Source: Gammaproteobacteria bacterium
GTDB taxonomy: Bacteria > Pseudomonadota > Gammaproteobacteria > GCA-001735895
Length of the DNA: 8,174 bases
Assembly: GCA_021767985.1 (NCBI GenBank)
Contig: JAASSH010000072.1
Coordinates: 1-8,174, forward strand
Direction of reading: 5' to 3'
This document shows, in pieces, positions 6,164 through 8,174 of the stretch (its first letter is position 1; every line of letters starts with the position of its first letter). The notes below the pieces were generated by a model. The model was given only the letters and a program-made list of their open reading frames with translations, ran no database searches and had not been told where the DNA came from. The translations under genes were made by a program, and so were the position numbers.

Positions 6164-6592
6164 ATGGCGGCAATACATCCACAACTGGCTGACGACTGTA
6201 TCCACCTGGGCCGCTTCCGCTTATGCCATCTGCTGTTAATGAACGATCGCAATTATCCCTGGTATATCCTGGTACCCGATCGCGACGACATCCAGGAAAT
6301 TTATCAGCTGACGGCCAACGATCGCTTACAGTTACTCGCTGAATCCTGTTTATTGTCGGAATTCCTGATGGACGAGTTCGATGGTGACAAACTCAATGTC
6401 GCGGCACTGGGAAACCAGGTGCCGCAGCTGCACCTGCATCACATCGTCCGTTTTGAGACCGATCCCGCCTGGCCAACGCCGGTGTGGGGTAAACAACCGC
6501 CGTTGCCCTACACCGACGAGGCGCTGGACGAGATCAGATCGCTGTTCGCGCTCGCCGGGCTGCGCGGTTTCGAAACCCACCTCGACAGCTAG
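6164..6592 (+). CDS. HIT-domain protein (histidine triad hydrolase family)
   Basis: This 142-residue cytosolic protein is of the histidine triad superfamily, whose members hydrolyse or transfer nucleotides from substrates such as dinucleoside polyphosphates or AMP conjugates. The early CHLLLMNDRNYPWYILVPDR segment (21-40) is the family's first strands and nucleotide pocket. The triad region is QLHLHHIVRFETDPAWP (88-104). Aligned to the H-x-H-x-H pattern, the first His is Q88, while H90 (nucleophile position) and H92 are kept, so activity remains plausible. The C-terminal half (PVWGKQPPLPYTDE) is typical of short proteobacterial HIT proteins, which often have Gln at this first position. It lies 7 bp ahead of a methyltransferase gene and probably shares its transcript. 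Its physiological substrate is not known. Confidence 0.9.
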   Translation: MAAIHPQLADDCIHLGRFRLCHLLLMNDRNYPWYILVPDRDDIQEIYQLTANDRLQLLAESCLLSEFLMDEFDGDKLNVAALGNQVPQLHLHHIVRFETDPAWPTPVWGKQPPLPYTDEALDEIRSLFALAGLRGFETHLDS

Positions 6593-6599
6593 CTCGGAT

Positions 6600-7199
6600 A
6601 TGTCTAACTTTCCCGATCGTGAGTCGCTCGATATGACGCCACCGCCGCATCTCGAGGATATTGAAATCGCTACCGAAACGCTGCAATTCAACATGGCGTC
6701 GATCCCGACCACGGGTGCGCTGCTGCGCACGCTGGCACGGGCTAAACCGGCGGCCAACATCCTCGAACTCGGTACCGGCACCGGCATGGCAACTTGCTGG
6801 CTGCTCGACGGGCTCGATGCGGACGGGCACCTGGTTACGGTCGACATAGACCCGGTGGTGCAGCAGGTGGCCAAGATCAACCTCGGGTACGACCCGCGCA
6901 TCAACTTCGTTGAACAGGACGGCAGCGAGTTTCTGCAAAATACGCAGACTCTCAGCTTCGACCTGATCTTCGCCGATGCGCTGCCGGGTAAATTCAGCGA
7001 GCTCGACGAAGCCCTGTCACTGCTCGCCGATGGCGGCGTCTATGTCTGCGACGACTTGATGCCGCAGGAAACCTGGCCCGAGGGCCATGCGCCGAAGGTT
7101 CCTGTTTATATCGAAACGATGCAGGCGCGTCCGGAACTCGAAGTCGAGTACTGGGAATGGTCCAGCGGGATTTTGCTGGCGCGCAAGATAGCTGCCTAG
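6600..7199 (+). CDS. Class I SAM-dependent methyltransferase, O-methyltransferase-like
   Basis: This is a 199-residue cytosolic protein with a Rossmann-like SAM-binding fold. Motif I is ILELGTGTG (54-62). The acidic residue at the end of strand 2 is D82 in VTVDIDP. A further acidic position is D107 in EQDGSEF. DLIFADALPGKF (121-132) and GGVYVCDDLM (145-154) correspond to the post-motif blocks of O-methyltransferase family 3 (compare DALKG and DN in catechol-type enzymes), but here they read DALPG and DD, so metal binding and substrate differ or are uncertain. The ATG at 6600 follows the HIT stop by 7 bp; a second in-frame ATG at 6633 (MTPPPHLEDIE) is an alternative start. No strong Shine-Dalgarno is seen at either. 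The methyl acceptor is unknown, and no functional link with the HIT protein is established beyond adjacency. Confidence 0.88.
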   Translation: MSNFPDRESLDMTPPPHLEDIEIATETLQFNMASIPTTGALLRTLARAKPAANILELGTGTGMATCWLLDGLDADGHLVTVDIDPVVQQVAKINLGYDPRINFVEQDGSEFLQNTQTLSFDLIFADALPGKFSELDEALSLLADGGVYVCDDLMPQETWPEGHAPKVPVYIETMQARPELEVEYWEWSSGILLARKIAA

Positions 7200-7214
7200 C
7201 GACTAAAACTTCTC

Positions 7215-7250
7215 CCGGCTGGTCCGTGGCCGGCATGGTCATTTTGTTGT
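7215..7250 (+). terminator. Weak hairpin with T-rich tail after the methyltransferase
   Basis: CCGGC (7215-7219) and GCCGG (7229-7233) can pair over a 9-base loop. A T-rich stretch, ATTTTGTTGT, follows at 7241-7250. The short stem, large loop and 7-base offset to the T-rich run make it a poor intrinsic terminator, but it is in the expected place. I see nothing else convincing in the rest of the 7200-7428 gap. Confidence 0.25.
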
Positions 7251-7428
7251 TAAATCCGCGGCGAAACCTCGATAACTGCCCCTGCAACCGTCCCGCCGCA
7301 GGCGATTCCCGCAGAAAAGTGCCGATATTCAGTGCCCGTGGTAAGGCATAGCGCTACTTCGGGGGGAGCGATTGAAACGCGGCACGTCGCACGGCAGTCT
7401 GCAGTCTTCGAACGAACGGTAACACTGC

Positions 7429-8174
7429 ATGAATTGGCGAAGGTGTTTTCACCCGTTTCTACATTTGCTGGCAATCGCAGGCCTGCTGCTGGCGAGTCCC
7501 GGGAGCGGCCGCGCGAGCGAGTCCGACCCCTGGACCTATGCCCATATCCCGCTCACCGACTCCGCCGCAGCGATTAGCGAACAACTTTCCAGATCGATAA
7601 AAACGGTTATCGATCGGGTCAACGCCACGCACCAAACCGATACCCGAACGCCTGACGATACAGCGCTGGAGTTCGCCTTTTTCGCCGAGTACCGGGCACA
7701 ATTTATTCGTGATTACACCTGGGGCATGTTCGAACGCTGCATCGGCAGCAATAGCTGCGCCGGCTGGCCACCGATCGAAAGGATCCAGATGCACCCCGAG
7801 GAAAGCGTTTATGGTGCCGCGGATTGGCGATTTAGTCCCGCCCGTTTCCACCTCGCGTCGATTGTCAACGTGTGCGGTGTCCGTATGGGCGCCGACAAGC
7901 TGACACATTTTTTTGACGATGGATTTCACTATTACAACGCGTTGCGCAGCAAACGCAAGAAACTTGAACCGGAAGACGTCAGGCAACTGTCGATGGTCTT
8001 CGAACTCAGTTACATGGGCACCCGGATTACCGGCATAGTGAGCCGCGCCGACATCGAGGCCAACCTGGCTGGCGTGCAATACTACGGCGAGCTTTTCGGT
8101 GGCGAGTCACCCATGATCGGGCGCAACCTCGACGGTCGCCTGGTGATGCTGCGGCGCCCGGACATTTGCGACTA
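7429..8174 (+). CDS. Exported protein of unknown function, 3'-truncated by the window end
   Basis: The frame is open from the ATG at 7429 to the last base; an in-frame TAA at 7420-7422 makes this the first possible start. The 248 visible residues are MNWRRCFHPF, a hydrophobic core (LHLLAIAGLLLA, 11-22) and a probable signal-peptidase site near GRA (27-29), so the protein should be exported to the periplasm. The mature part is soluble-looking and has no family I can name with confidence. Its most conserved-looking stretch is GADKLTHFFDDGFHYYN (154-170), rich in His, Asp and aromatics as in a metal or ligand site. C104 and C110 are a closely spaced pair and, with C149 and C247, could form disulfides. 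The final bases TA leave open whether a stop follows at once. The opposite strand also has a long open frame (7459-8079), but only this strand gives a signal peptide. Confidence 0.75.
   Translation, partial: MNWRRCFHPFLHLLAIAGLLLASPGSGRASESDPWTYAHIPLTDSAAAISEQLSRSIKTVIDRVNATHQTDTRTPDDTALEFAFFAEYRAQFIRDYTWGMFERCIGSNSCAGWPPIERIQMHPEESVYGAADWRFSPARFHLASIVNVCGVRMGADKLTHFFDDGFHYYNALRSKRKKLEPEDVRQLSMVFELSYMGTRITGIVSRADIEANLAGVQYYGELFGGESPMIGRNLDGRLVMLRRPDICD

Noticed and set aside
7459..8079. - strand frame of 206 codons opposite the exported protein
   Set aside because: There is no signal, motif or upstream promoter. The + strand frame has a convincing signal peptide directly after an in-frame stop and stays open to the window end.

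Overview
The window is GC-rich, densely packed bacterial DNA. It looks chromosomal and most likely gammaproteobacterial: there is a DUF4124 exported protein, a HIT protein with the LHLHHIVR motif, and mostly G/C-ending codons. No phylogenetic marker is present, so the taxonomic call is an inference. I see no tRNA, rRNA, CRISPR array, transposase or integrase. Both ends cut through genes.

Positions 1-3789 (+ strand) hold what reads as a catabolic cluster: two consecutive short-chain dehydrogenases/reductases (the first truncated by the window start), a class III PLP aminotransferase, and a DUF849/BKACE-type beta-keto acid cleavage enzyme whose start codon shares one base with the aminotransferase stop. 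A convergent MFS transporter (3762-4985, - strand) overlaps the 3' end of the BKACE gene by 28 bp. A coherent reading is uptake of a small substrate, oxidation of hydroxyl groups by the SDRs, removal of an amino group by the aminotransferase to give a beta-keto acid, and acetyl-CoA-dependent cleavage of that acid to acetoacetate plus an acyl-CoA. The substrate cannot be told from sequence. This cluster is the most interesting part of the window, because the BKACE has an Asn where the characterised enzyme Kce has a catalytic-site Asp.

Positions 4986-6163 hold small - strand genes: a 77-residue charged protein I do not recognise, and an exported DUF4124 protein with a coiled coil and a proline-rich tail. 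Between them lie inverted repeats and one strong hairpin. A divergent promoter region (about 6030-6125) separates the DUF4124 gene from the next + strand genes.

Positions 6164-8174 (+ strand) hold a HIT-family protein, a class I SAM-dependent methyltransferase 7 bp behind it, a 229 bp gap with one weak hairpin, and the first 248 residues of an exported protein of unknown function that runs off the window end.
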